This document shows, in pieces, positions 44,224 to 52,279 of a stretch of 64,000 bases of DNA. Position 1 is the stretch's first letter; each line of letters starts with the position of its first letter. The DNA is from JAJCYX01 sp965243825 (GTDB taxonomy: Bacteria > Chloroflexota > Dehalococcoidia > Lucifugimonadales > Lucifugimonadaceae). The position numbers and the translations under genes are program-made. Where the stretch lies: assembly GCA_965243825.1 (NCBI GenBank), contig CBDEVT010000001.1, forward strand, positions 1,364,001 to 1,428,000, read 5' to 3'. The notes beneath the pieces are model-generated. The model made no database searches, was not told the origin of the DNA, and saw nothing but the letters and a program-made list of their open reading frames with translations.

Positions 44224-44902
44224 GCGCGATGACTACGTGGGGTTGTCTTTCGTGCGGCTGCAGTAATCCGGTCTTGATCTCTTCGTGCTCACGCCCATTA
44301 ACAACGGTGCTCGACCATCCCTCAACTTCAAATCGCGTCTCAATGCCGTCCGGCCAACCGTGAGTTGAAGATCGGTTATCGATGACAATGACGGTCAGGT
44401 TGTCCAGCTTCATACGCGCGGCCAACGCAATCGCTTCCTGATTGCTTCCCTCATCAAGTTCAGCATCGCCGATGAGACAGAAAACGCGAGGGTCGCCGAG
44501 ACGTTTTAGCTTCAGGGCTGCAGCGACGCCTGTGGCTATCGGTAGGCCGTGACCCAACGAGCCACTTGCGATCTCTACACCGGGGATCAGATTCGAATCA
44601 GGGTGGTGACCGAGTTGCGAATCGAACTTTCCAAAGTCAGGGAGGGTTTCGACCGGAATAAACCCTTTCGCTGCCAGTACAGCGTAACAAGCCATCGGAC
44701 CATGTCCCTTGGAGAGAAGGAAACGGTCTCTTTCAGGAGCTTCTGGAGAATCTGGCGAGATATTCAGGATGGAATCGTAGAGTGTCCAGATCACGTCCAG
44801 GGCTGAAGTAGCGCTGGTGGAATGCTTCTCGTCGCCGGTCATCAACGTCATGAGCCGAGGAAGATCCGTGAAACCGTATGTCGCCCGCGTTTTCGTGCTC
44901 AT
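44207..44902 (-). CDS. Transketolase, N-terminal (TPP-binding) subunit
   Basis: A subunit of about 231 residues. The thiamine-diphosphate motif is GDAELDEGSNQEAIALAARMKLDNLTVIVIDN (GDxxxxEG-x-N). The catalytic His is in SKGHGPMACYAVL, and GSLGHGLPIATGVAAALK is conserved. The likely start is ATG 44902, though the frame reaches 44959. Together with the C-terminal subunit it forms a complete transketolase. It lies directly downstream of the SoxR-type promoter at 44974-45004, on the same strand. Confidence 0.92.
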   Translation of the reverse strand: MSTKTRATYGFTDLPRLMTLMTGDEKHSTSATSALDVIWTLYDSILNISPDSPEAPERDRFLLSKGHGPMACYAVLAAKGFIPVETLPDFGKFDSQLGHHPDSNLIPGVEIASGSLGHGLPIATGVAAALKLKRLGDPRVFCLIGDAELDEGSNQEAIALAARMKLDNLTVIVIDNRSSTHGWPDGIETRFEVEGWSSTVVNGREHEEIKTGLLQPHERQPHVVIAHVEEK

Positions 44903-44973
44903 TTCCGTGCAGCGCGTCTTTCTCAGGTCATCTTTGTGAGTTATGCATCCGATGAACAATTTGCCGCTACTGC

Positions 44974-45004
44974 AACTTACAACTTAAAGTTAACTTTAAG
45001 TCAA
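44974..45004 (-). promoter_or_regulatory. SoxR/MerR-type promoter driving the transketolase pair
   Basis: On the minus strand TTGACT (44999-45004) and TAAGTT (44974-44979) are separated by 19 bp, the overlong spacing that MerR-family activators untwist. A perfect 20-bp palindrome (acttaaagtt and its complement, 44982-45001) fills the spacer, close to the known SoxR operator core (AAGTTAACTT). It lies 27 nt upstream of the soxR start and about 72 nt upstream of the transketolase start. Confidence 0.85.
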
Positions 45005-45028
45005 TAACAGGCGTTGAAATGAGCCCAC

Positions 45029-45475
45029 GTGCCGAATTCAAATTTGTTAACTATTGGAGAGGTCGCCGTTCGAGCCGAGATCGCAACTTCGGCTTTGCGA
45101 TTCTATGAATCGGTCGGACTGATCGAATCTGAACGTACCGCAGGGAACCAGCGCCGCTATCAACGTTCAGTCCTGCGGCGTGTGGCTGTTATCAAAGCGG
45201 CGCAGGCACTTGGCATCTCTCTTGATGAGATCCGGATCAGGCTGGGTCGTCTACCGAATGGCCGCACCCCTTCACGCAAAGACTGGGAACTTATGTCGGC
45301 AGAGTGGAGCCATTCGCTTAACGCACGTATAGCTCGGCTGGAGCAGTTGCGTGATGACCTCGACAGCTGCATCGGATGCGGCTGCCTGTCGCTTGATCGC
45401 TGCAAGATCTTCAATCCGCAGGACCGAATGGCCGCTGAGGTTACGGGTGGTAGCAGGCTGGGCGACTATCGTTGA
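45029..45475 (+). CDS. soxR: Redox-sensing activator SoxR
   Basis: A 148-residue MerR-family protein. The winged helix opens TIGEVAVRAEIATSALRFYESVGLIESERTAGNQRRY. The C-terminal metal loop CIGCGCLSLDRC (Cys114, Cys117, Cys119, Cys125) has the exact C-x2-C-x-C-x5-C spacing that binds the SoxR [2Fe-2S] cluster. SoxR is activated by redox-cycling compounds and oxidants. The start is GTG 45029. It is divergent from the split transketolase, and the shared promoter has a SoxR-type palindrome. It overlaps the S9 peptidase gene tail to tail by 10 nt. Confidence 0.95.
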   Translation: MPNSNLLTIGEVAVRAEIATSALRFYESVGLIESERTAGNQRRYQRSVLRRVAVIKAAQALGISLDEIRIRLGRLPNGRTPSRKDWELMSAEWSHSLNARIARLEQLRDDLDSCIGCGCLSLDRCKIFNPQDRMAAEVTGGSRLGDYR

Positions 45476-47421
45476 TCCGATCCTCGGTTCTTGATATCGG
45501 GCGGCTCGATCTCATCAGCGGGATCAAATCCAAGTACAACACCGTAGAAATACAGCTCGGCCTCCATGGCTCGCTCTATGTTCTCTGACTTGCGAAAGCC
45601 GTGCTGCTCGCCTTCGAACGGAACGTAAGCGTGTGTAATGCCGTTCTCTTCGAGCGCTTTAACCATGATCTCAGCCTGCGACGGCGGAACAATCCTGTCT
45701 TCAAGCCCCTGGAAGATGATCATTGGCGCGCTCAGCTGTTCGGTGAAGTTGATAGCCGAGCGGTCGTGATAGCGCTGCTGTTCCCCGGGGTACGGCCCTA
45801 TCAAAGAATCGAGATATCGTGACTCGAACTTGTGCGTGTCACCAAGGAACACATTGAGGTCAGCGATACCGTAGTAGGCAGCTCCTGCTGCAAATACTTC
45901 GTGGAACGTCAGAGCGTTGATGGTCGTGTACCCACCAGCGCTACCACCTCGAATCACGGTTCGTTTCTCATCCGCGAGGTTTCGCTGCGCAAGGTAATCA
46001 GCGGCAGCGATGCAGTCATCTGTGTCGTATATGCCCCATTTCTCACGAAGCGCATTGCGGTACTCGCGTCCATAGCCCGTGGATCCGCGGTAGTTCACAT
46101 CGACGACTGCAACTCCTCGACTAGTCCAGTACTGCGTCATCAGACTCAAGGAAGGACTTGTTGAACCCGTTGGCCCACCGTGGCAGATCACCATCAGCGG
46201 AGGTAATTCTTCGGACTCACCTGTGAACTCAGCGTTCTTCGGCGCGTAGTAGAAGGCGTGAGCAGTGCCATCGTCGGTGGTAGGGAACGTGATCGGCTCT
46301 GGGATAGAGACGTAGTCACTGTCGACTGAAACCGTCGAGCTCTTCTTGATCGTCTCGGTGGCTCCGGATTCGGGGTCCATGCGAACCACTTCAGGGGCTC
46401 TTGTGGGGCTTGACCCAATGAAATAGATGGCATCGGCGCTTGCAGTCACGTACGAGATGTCTGAGTACTGAACTTCAGTCGCGCCTGTCCGACCTCCTGA
46501 TCCACTGACTGCGATGAGAGACCCGCTGGCCCCTTCGCCTTTTCGTACGACAGAAGATCCGTCTTGCCGGAAGCAGTATGTTGAGAACCGAAACGCCCAT
46601 GAAGGTCCTCCTGTGTCGAATTCCTCAGCTAAGAAATTTGCCGCCGCTCCGTCTCTCCACGAATAGAGATTCCACCAGCCGGTACGATCTGAAATGAAAT
46701 ACAGGAAACCACTGGGGCTCCACAAAGGTTGGATGACGCTTTCGTCTTTCCCGCCTGCGATGCGAGTTTCGAACGCTACAGTGCCGTTTTCTTCAAAAGT
46801 CGCCGACCATAGCTCTGTATCGTCCCAGGGCATATTCGGGTGGTCCCACGTAGTCCAGGCGATAGCTTCACCGTCCGGGCTGATTCGTGGAGAGGAATAG
46901 AAGTCTCTGCCAGCGGCGATCACCCTTGGTTCTTCACTGCCGTCAGTCGGGATTGCGACAAGTTCGTTGTCCGCTTCCCGATCTTGGTGATGTCGTTCTC
47001 TGACGCAGACAATGAAGCGACCGTCTGGAGATAGATCCAGATCGGCGTAGCGGTCACCTCGCTCGATAGCGGGCTCAGGGGTTATCGGCTCTGGTGTACC
47101 GCCTCGAGTGACCTTGTAAAGCCGCTGGTCATCCCAGTTTGAGAAGTAAACGGTGCCGTTATGCACCGCGTATGCGCCTCCACCGTACTCATGGACAGCG
47201 TTTCTGGCGTTGAAACCTTCGGGTATGACGTCCGCAACGGAGCCGCCCGCACTCCGACGAACGATTACGTACCTACCCCCTTCAGCCGGCCTTCCCTCGA
47301 GCCAGTAAAGGTCGCCATCATCGACCCAGAGTTCACTAAGCCTTATTGATCCAGCGGTTATCAGGTCCGGTGTGATCGGCGATTTCCATGATCCGTATGG
47401 AGCGGCGGTCTTCTCTGTCAT
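45466..47421 (-). CDS. S9-family (acyl-aminoacyl peptidase-like) serine peptidase
   Basis: A 651-residue prolyl-oligopeptidase-family enzyme. An N-terminal beta-propeller (about 1-390, with repeated SPDGRF-like and SPSG segments) precedes the alpha/beta-hydrolase domain. The catalytic Ser is in RGGSAGGYTT, the Asp in GLEDRIVPPSQ and the His in GEQHGFRK. GRGGSTGYGREYRNAL-type residues (YRGSTGYGREYR) form the oxyanion region. No signal peptide is seen, so it is probably cytoplasmic and clears small peptides. It overlaps soxR tail to tail. Confidence 0.93.
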   Translation of the reverse strand: MTEKTAAPYGSWKSPITPDLITAGSIRLSELWVDDGDLYWLEGRPAEGGRYVIVRRSAGGSVADVIPEGFNARNAVHEYGGGAYAVHNGTVYFSNWDDQRLYKVTRGGTPEPITPEPAIERGDRYADLDLSPDGRFIVCVRERHHQDREADNELVAIPTDGSEEPRVIAAGRDFYSSPRISPDGEAIAWTTWDHPNMPWDDTELWSATFEENGTVAFETRIAGGKDESVIQPLWSPSGFLYFISDRTGWWNLYSWRDGAAANFLAEEFDTGGPSWAFRFSTYCFRQDGSSVVRKGEGASGSLIAVSGSGGRTGATEVQYSDISYVTASADAIYFIGSSPTRAPEVVRMDPESGATETIKKSSTVSVDSDYVSIPEPITFPTTDDGTAHAFYYAPKNAEFTGESEELPPLMVICHGGPTGSTSPSLSLMTQYWTSRGVAVVDVNYRGSTGYGREYRNALREKWGIYDTDDCIAAADYLAQRNLADEKRTVIRGGSAGGYTTINALTFHEVFAAGAAYYGIADLNVFLGDTHKFESRYLDSLIGPYPGEQQRYHDRSAINFTEQLSAPMIIFQGLEDRIVPPSQAEIMVKALEENGITHAYVPFEGEQHGFRKSENIERAMEAELYFYGVVLGFDPADEIEPPDIKNRGSDQR

Positions 47422-47482
47422 CAGCAGATCCTAGATTTGGCAATTGATTTGGCTGTCGACAGTCTAACTGCGAAAGGACGCG

Positions 47483-47513
47483 AAAACGCCCACCGGACCA
47501 ATTCCAGCGGGCG
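47483..47513 (-). terminator. Intrinsic terminator after the lipoprotein gene
   Basis: Arms cgcccaccgga (47487-47497) and tccagcgggcg (47503-47513) pair at 9 of 11 with a 5-nt loop. On the minus strand TTTTCG follows. It lies 27 nt beyond the lipoprotein stop codon at 47540, separating that gene from the S9 peptidase gene. Confidence 0.6.
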
Positions 47514-47539
47514 CCTCGATGTCGTTATGTACTGGAGCC

Positions 47540-49276
47540 TTACTCAGCCACGAACGATCCGTGCTCCTCACCGTTGACGATCAGCTTGTACTCGTCGCCG
47601 GAAACGAACTGGTCACCGGAGCCGATTCGCACGTTGTGTACCGTTTCGCCGTAGATGGCGGCACAGAGCACAACGCTCAGGTCGGCGGGTTGCGTGTTGT
47701 TCACTTCGATTAATACCTGGTCGCCGTCAATCTCGACTTCCCAACCGGCATCCTGGTCGCAACCGCTGGGCTGGGCGGATGTGACCTGAATGAAGTACTG
47801 GACCGGGAACGACTCAGCAACCACCAGGTCACCGACACTTACGATCGGAGCGGGCACTTCGACTGTGTCCATGTCCGGTGGCAAAGGCAGTGGGAACGGG
47901 CGGTCATCGTCGTTCGGCAGTTCGATAGGCTCTGCGCCCGGGCCAGCGAACTTCTGTCCGGCGACGCGATCCAGCCCGTCGATGATCCGGTCGTTCACAC
48001 CGACGTAAAGCACGATGGCGTTACCGAACAGGTACAGGTGCGGCGTGGAGATCCAACCGACTTGCATTTCTGTCAGCGGGTCATCCAGGCTGCTGAACGT
48101 GTAGCCGTCGATCGAAACGCTTGCGGCAGCGCGCAGCGCGTCGCTTCCTGGAGCGAACGAGAAGATCTCAACCCGTTCACCGTTTACGGTGAGTACGGCG
48201 GATTTCGTACCGAAAAGCTTCGAGCCATCGCCCTCGCTGCGCTCCACGTCCAGGCCTGCAGCCCGGAGGCTGAGGATGAGTGCGTCAACGTCAGCGATGA
48301 TCGGGCTCACGGCCGGGCCATCGGGGTCGACTGGGCCAACAGGCAGGTCAGGCTCGGCGCAGCGGACATTAGGTGCAGTCACCTGGAACCGGAGCGCTTC
48401 ATCTTCGCCGTAGTTCTGCCAGCGGACCGTGTAGAGTTCGCATACATCCAGGTTGTCCTGTGCTGAACCAAGCGGAATCGTGTGCTCTGCGAATCCGTAG
48501 ATAGCTGTGCATGCGATCAGCTCGCCTGGCGCCGGAACCCGGTTCAGGATCGTTAGCGTCAGTTCAAGCTCGCCGGTTTGCACAACACTCCAGTCATGGA
48601 ACGAGGCGCACCCGCTGGGAAGACCGGACGTGACCAGCAGCATGAAATGGCCAGGATTGTCCGGGTCCTCGACCAGTTCGACCGACTCGATTGGAGCAGG
48701 TTCAAGGGCGGTCTTGTAACCGGGACTGTCAGTCTGATCAGGGTCAACAGGGGTCCTGTCACCTGCGAACTCCTCTCCAAGCGTCTCACGCAGCAGGCTG
48801 ACAACAGAATCATCGTCGCCTGTGTAGAGGACGATCACATTGCCCTGCTGGTAGTAGTGCGGCCTGTTGAGGAAATCGATTGCGATCGGCGGGGTGTCAC
48901 CGCTTGTGACAAGCATCCCGTCGTCTGAAACGGTCACGGCGGCCTCATTCGCAGCCGAAGTGGACGCGAACTCGTAAACCTGCACCTGTTCACCGTTGAC
49001 CAGTACTGTTGTGTAGGCGTGGGCGAAAACTCCGGCTTCTTCTGTGCCATCCGCAACAACCACAGCGCCGTTTGCTTCCAGCGCGGCCTTCACTGCGGCG
49101 TAACCGGACTGTTGCTGGGAGTTTGGAGGAACGGTAGGAACCGGCGAATCACCGTTCTGGCCGCCGTCGGCTGGCGCCTTGTCAGGGTCTGAGCCACATG
49201 CAATGGCAGCGATAGTCAGCGCACCACCCATGAGCAGTAGCGCCAGAGACTTTCTTTTCATAAGTTTCGTAATCAT
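47540..49276 (-). CDS. Lipoprotein with internally duplicated two-domain architecture
   Basis: A secreted protein of about 578 residues. The signal MITKLMKRKSLALLLMGGALTIAAIAC is a lipobox-type type II signal with the cleaved Cys in AIACGS. After a Pro/Gln-rich linker the sequence is an A-B-A-B duplication: two A units (VLVNGEQVQVYEFAS and VLTVNGERVEIFSFAPG, each ending near a VIVLY strand), and two B units (PSGCASFHDWSV with ACTAIYGFAEH, PSGCDQDAGWEV with LCAAIYGETVH). The four B-unit Cys residues probably pair. It is anchored outside the membrane. I do not recognise the family. The start could also be Met at 49261. Confidence 0.85.
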   Translation of the reverse strand: MITKLMKRKSLALLLMGGALTIAAIACGSDPDKAPADGGQNGDSPVPTVPPNSQQQSGYAAVKAALEANGAVVVADGTEEAGVFAHAYTTVLVNGEQVQVYEFASTSAANEAAVTVSDDGMLVTSGDTPPIAIDFLNRPHYYQQGNVIVLYTGDDDSVVSLLRETLGEEFAGDRTPVDPDQTDSPGYKTALEPAPIESVELVEDPDNPGHFMLLVTSGLPSGCASFHDWSVVQTGELELTLTILNRVPAPGELIACTAIYGFAEHTIPLGSAQDNLDVCELYTVRWQNYGEDEALRFQVTAPNVRCAEPDLPVGPVDPDGPAVSPIIADVDALILSLRAAGLDVERSEGDGSKLFGTKSAVLTVNGERVEIFSFAPGSDALRAAASVSIDGYTFSSLDDPLTEMQVGWISTPHLYLFGNAIVLYVGVNDRIIDGLDRVAGQKFAGPGAEPIELPNDDDRPFPLPLPPDMDTVEVPAPIVSVGDLVVAESFPVQYFIQVTSAQPSGCDQDAGWEVEIDGDQVLIEVNNTQPADLSVVLCAAIYGETVHNVRIGSGDQFVSGDEYKLIVNGEEHGSFVAE

Positions 49277-49480
49277 CTCTTGTCTGGTTGCCTCTAACCG
49301 GCAGTATGGCCGGACTCTGTTTCCGGGGTGATGACACCCATTCTGGTAGCTCGACTTACCGCCTCGGTACGTGCTTACAACTGGCGGCTTCAAGAACAGA
49401 GACGATGGAGGCGCAGGATTTGTTCCAGCTTCTACCACGTGAACGAATTCGCCAAACTCGCAGTCGATACAATCTTTCAC

Positions 49481-50038
49481 ATGGATTTCTCGCAGATCGA
49501 CATTGCAGATTACCCGGAACTAGCGCGCCCCTTTCGATGGAAGTGGGGACCTATAGATGGCAGCTTCGAATTACTGCGCGAAATGCCGGATGAGCAACTG
49601 ATCTCAAACATTCGAATAGTCCCTTTCGTGGATGAACAGATGGTTGTTCTCAAGTTTGATGACGGGAATTGGGATCATCCCGGTGGGACTTGTGAGCCGG
49701 GCGAAAGCTACCTGGAAACCGCTCGAAGAGAACTTGTTGAGGAAGCCGGAGCGAAACTGCTTGTGCTGGAGCCGTTCGGTCTCGTGCGATGCCATTCTTA
49801 TGCCCAGAAGCCTTACAGGCCTCACATGGCGCACCCGGACTTCTTTCACCTGGTTGCCTATGCGGAGATCGAGATCACTGGAGAACCCTCTAATCCAGAA
49901 GGAGAGCTCCAGAAGACGATCGAGGTGGACACCGTTTCGCTGAACGAGGCCATCCAACGCTTGCTGACCAGAGAAGATGGCGGCGCATGGATGGCAGATA
50001 TGTATCGGCTAGGGGCGAGGGTTCGCAGCTTGAAGTGA
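49481..50038 (+). CDS. Nudix hydrolase
   Basis: A Nudix protein of about 185 residues. The box HPGGTCEPGESYLETARRELVEEAGAKLL has the complete G-x5-E-x7-REUxEExGU core. The N-terminal part (DYPELARPFRWKWGP) is family-variable. I chose ATG 49481; a much longer in-frame extension to 49328 lies in low-quality sequence. TACAAT (49468-49473) is 7 nt before the ATG, so a leaderless transcript is conceivable. It is convergent with the nucleotidyltransferase gene. Confidence 0.88.
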   Translation: MDFSQIDIADYPELARPFRWKWGPIDGSFELLREMPDEQLISNIRIVPFVDEQMVVLKFDDGNWDHPGGTCEPGESYLETARRELVEEAGAKLLVLEPFGLVRCHSYAQKPYRPHMAHPDFFHLVAYAEIEITGEPSNPEGELQKTIEVDTVSLNEAIQRLLTREDGGAWMADMYRLGARVRSLK

Positions 50039-50043
50039 GTTGC

Positions 50044-50634
50044 TTATTCATGCTGTATCCGCACTGAGGGCCACTTGTTTGAGTACTTTTTCCGTGCAAT
50101 GCGCTCGCGGTACTTCTCGACCGTGACCCGTCTCGGATTTCTACGAACCTGCATCGACATCAGATCAGCCAGTCCATATGGCGCCACGACATCCAGTGTG
50201 TCGTCAGTGGTTAGGCGAATTGCAATGGCAGAGGCATATTCCGGCCAGGTCGCAACGGCATCCTCAATAGAGATCAGAGGTTCAACGGGGTATCCGAACG
50301 TTTTCTCGAACCACAGATGCACTCTCGCCTGGTTCTTCACGTCCCACTTCTCTTGAGGGGCTAATAAAGACAGTTCGATTTCTAGATCCTGCTCCAAGCG
50401 ATCTGTCAGATTCGAAGGGTCGAAGAAGACCACATCGATGTCGTTCGCGGTGTTCCTTGTGTTCGAAAGTACGTCCCAAACCGAGTCTCTTACAGCTCCT
50501 GCACCGACGTAACAGGCTGCCTGCCGAATTGATCGAACGATGCGCAGGATACCCATCAGCCATTCGTGCGATCGAACGACATCCTCAAAGCGTTGCAACT
50601 GTTGTTGATGAGTTTTTTGACTCAAAGTTGACAA
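50044..50634 (-). CDS. DUF925/COG3575-type nucleotidyltransferase-like protein
   Basis: A protein of about 196 residues of the NTP_transf_6 family. YVGAGAVRDSVWDVL with NTANDIDVVFFDP contains the GAxR-x-W and DxD motifs. VHLWFEKTFGYPVEPLISIEDAVATWPEYASAIAIRL and the later LDVVAPYGLADLMSMQVRRNP are characteristic. The frame is open to 50751, but that end overlaps the trpS promoter and leader on the other strand, so I prefer TTG 50634. The start is uncertain. The substrate is unknown. Confidence 0.85.
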   Translation of the reverse strand: MSTLSQKTHQQQLQRFEDVVRSHEWLMGILRIVRSIRQAACYVGAGAVRDSVWDVLSNTRNTANDIDVVFFDPSNLTDRLEQDLEIELSLLAPQEKWDVKNQARVHLWFEKTFGYPVEPLISIEDAVATWPEYASAIAIRLTTDDTLDVVAPYGLADLMSMQVRRNPRRVTVEKYRERIARKKYSNKWPSVRIQHE

Positions 50635-50699
50635 TCCGCGTTCAGTGACAAGACATGAATCAAGACCATAGCTGAGTTCCGTGTAAAAACAGATCTTCG

Positions 50700-50729
50700 T
50701 TGACTTTGGCGGAATTCGCTGCCTATACT
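50700..50729 (+). promoter_or_regulatory. Sigma-70-type promoter of the trpS T-box leader
   Basis: TTGACT (50700-50705) and TATACT (50724-50729) are separated by 18 nt and predict a start near 50736, just before the T-box stem I. Both boxes are good matches. Confidence 0.75.
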
Positions 50730-50744
50730 CGAAATAGAAACGAA

Positions 50745-51045
50745 TCAGCAAAGGCTGTGACCGGGACTAGTACGTCTCAGTACGGATTCGAGAGAGCCGG
50801 GGCAAGGTGTGAACCCGGCATCACGACTGAGACCGAATGGACCCGCAAGCCGCAGGACGAGGCTCCTCGAACGCCGAGGAACGTAGTCTGAGCCGGAAAG
50901 GGCACCGTTACCAGAGCCCGGGGCCTTCCTTGCGAAATGCATGGAGTGCCTGTCAGAGATGTTTGGCCTGCCTGTGTGTCAGGTCAGATAATCAGGGTGG
51001 CACCGCGTGGAACAACCTCGCCCCTGTTTGGGAGCGGGGTTTTTT
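50745..51045 (+). ncRNA. Tryptophan T-box riboswitch (leader of trpS)
   Basis: The canonical T-box AGGGTGGCACCGCG is at 50994-51007. In stem I, AGTA (50769-50772) faces GAA (50835-50837) around the specifier loop; the next three bases TGG (50838-50840) are the Trp codon, followed by a purine. Just distal, gtctcagt (50774-50781) pairs perfectly with actgagac (50826-50833). The terminator arms 51014-51024 and 51030-51041 end in a T-run to 51045. In the T-box, TGGC is complementary to a tRNA 3' end GCCA, matching the G discriminator of bacterial tRNA-Trp. Uncharged tRNA-Trp should allow read-through into trpS and probably the trp genes. Confidence 0.95.
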
Positions 51046-51081
51046 GTTGGAATTTTTCAGGTGAGCCAGATAGATAAGAAC

Positions 51082-52104
51082 ATGGCGGACAATAAACAGA
51101 AGAAGCGAGTCCTGACCGGCGTAAGGCCAACCGGTGCACTGCACCTCGGTCATTACGTTGGCGCGCTACATAACTGGCTCGAACTACAGGACGAGTACGA
51201 GTGCTACTTCCTGATCGCTGACTACCAGGCTCTCGGCGACCATTTTCACGAGATCGATCTGATCAGAGACTCGGTTCTGCAGGTGACTCTGGACTGGCTT
51301 GCAGTTGGCCTTGATTCTGAGAGATCGTCGTTCGTGGTCCAGAGCTATGTGCCTGAACATGCAGAACTGACGATGTTGCTCAGCTTCATCACTCCGCTCG
51401 GAATGCTCGAGCGAAACCCGACTCTTAAAGCCGAGATCGATGATCTGCCCGTGGAACGCAGGACAGTTGGATTCTTCAACTACCCGATGAGCCAGGTTGC
51501 CGACATTCTCCTACCTCGAGCTCACCTGGTTCCTGTCGGTGACGACCAGGCACCGCACGTTGAGATGACTCGCGAGATCGCCCGGCGCTTCAACCGGATG
51601 TTCGGGGATGTGTTCCCGGAGCCAGACACTCTCATTGGCAGAGTGCCGAGACTTTCTGGAACTGACGGCCAGGGCAAGATGAGCAAATCAAAAGGCAATG
51701 TGATCCTGCTCTCTGATGATGAGGCGACTGTCAACAAGAAGGTTCGGGGCATGTTCACGGATCCGAACCGTGTCCGTGCCGATATACCAGGTCGAGTCGA
51801 AGGCAATCCGGTGTTTGAGTACCACGACGCTTTCAATCCCGACACAGAGCAGGTTGACGAATTCAAAGAGCGTTATCGACAGGGCACGGTTGGTGATGTT
51901 GAAGTGAAGGTGGCGCTTGCTAAAGCCATAAACGATCACCTTGAGCCGATTCGTGAGCGTCGCGCCCACTTCGAGAACAACATGAGCCTCGTTGAGGAAG
52001 CGATCATGTCCGGCGTCCGAAGAGGGCGCGAGATCGCCGAAGAAACGATGGAGATGGTCCGCGACGCAATGCGTATCAGTTCGTATACGTCCAGCTGGAA
52101 GTAG
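51082..52104 (+). CDS. trpS: Tryptophanyl-tRNA synthetase
   Basis: A class I synthetase of about 340 residues. The HIGH-like motif is TGALHLGHYVGAL, and the KMSKS motif is GKMSKSKGN in the DGQGKMSKSKGNVILLSDDE segment. It charges tRNA-Trp. ATG 51082 is preferred; an in-frame GTG at 51061 is the alternative, just after the T-box terminator. It is preceded by the Trp T-box and followed 175 nt later by trpE, so the tRNA level senses both charging and synthesis. Confidence 0.96.
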   Translation: MADNKQKKRVLTGVRPTGALHLGHYVGALHNWLELQDEYECYFLIADYQALGDHFHEIDLIRDSVLQVTLDWLAVGLDSERSSFVVQSYVPEHAELTMLLSFITPLGMLERNPTLKAEIDDLPVERRTVGFFNYPMSQVADILLPRAHLVPVGDDQAPHVEMTREIARRFNRMFGDVFPEPDTLIGRVPRLSGTDGQGKMSKSKGNVILLSDDEATVNKKVRGMFTDPNRVRADIPGRVEGNPVFEYHDAFNPDTEQVDEFKERYRQGTVGDVEVKVALAKAINDHLEPIRERRAHFENNMSLVEEAIMSGVRRGREIAEETMEMVRDAMRISSYTSSWK

Positions 52105-52279
52105 GTCGCACAGCCGAATCTTAGCCTTCGAAGCTTCAATCGATGGTAAATAGTCTCAGCAGATGATCACAGCCATTCACAACCGACCTCTTGATCACCG
52201 CTGGCGAATCTGGCGCCAGTCGTGGCAACTCAACGCGTCGTTCTGAACCCATCTGAATGAACCTCAAGAGGCTATAGAA

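Noticed and set aside
52105..52279. Second T-box or attenuator before trpE
   Set aside because: No T-box core, specifier context or terminator hairpin is present in this gap.
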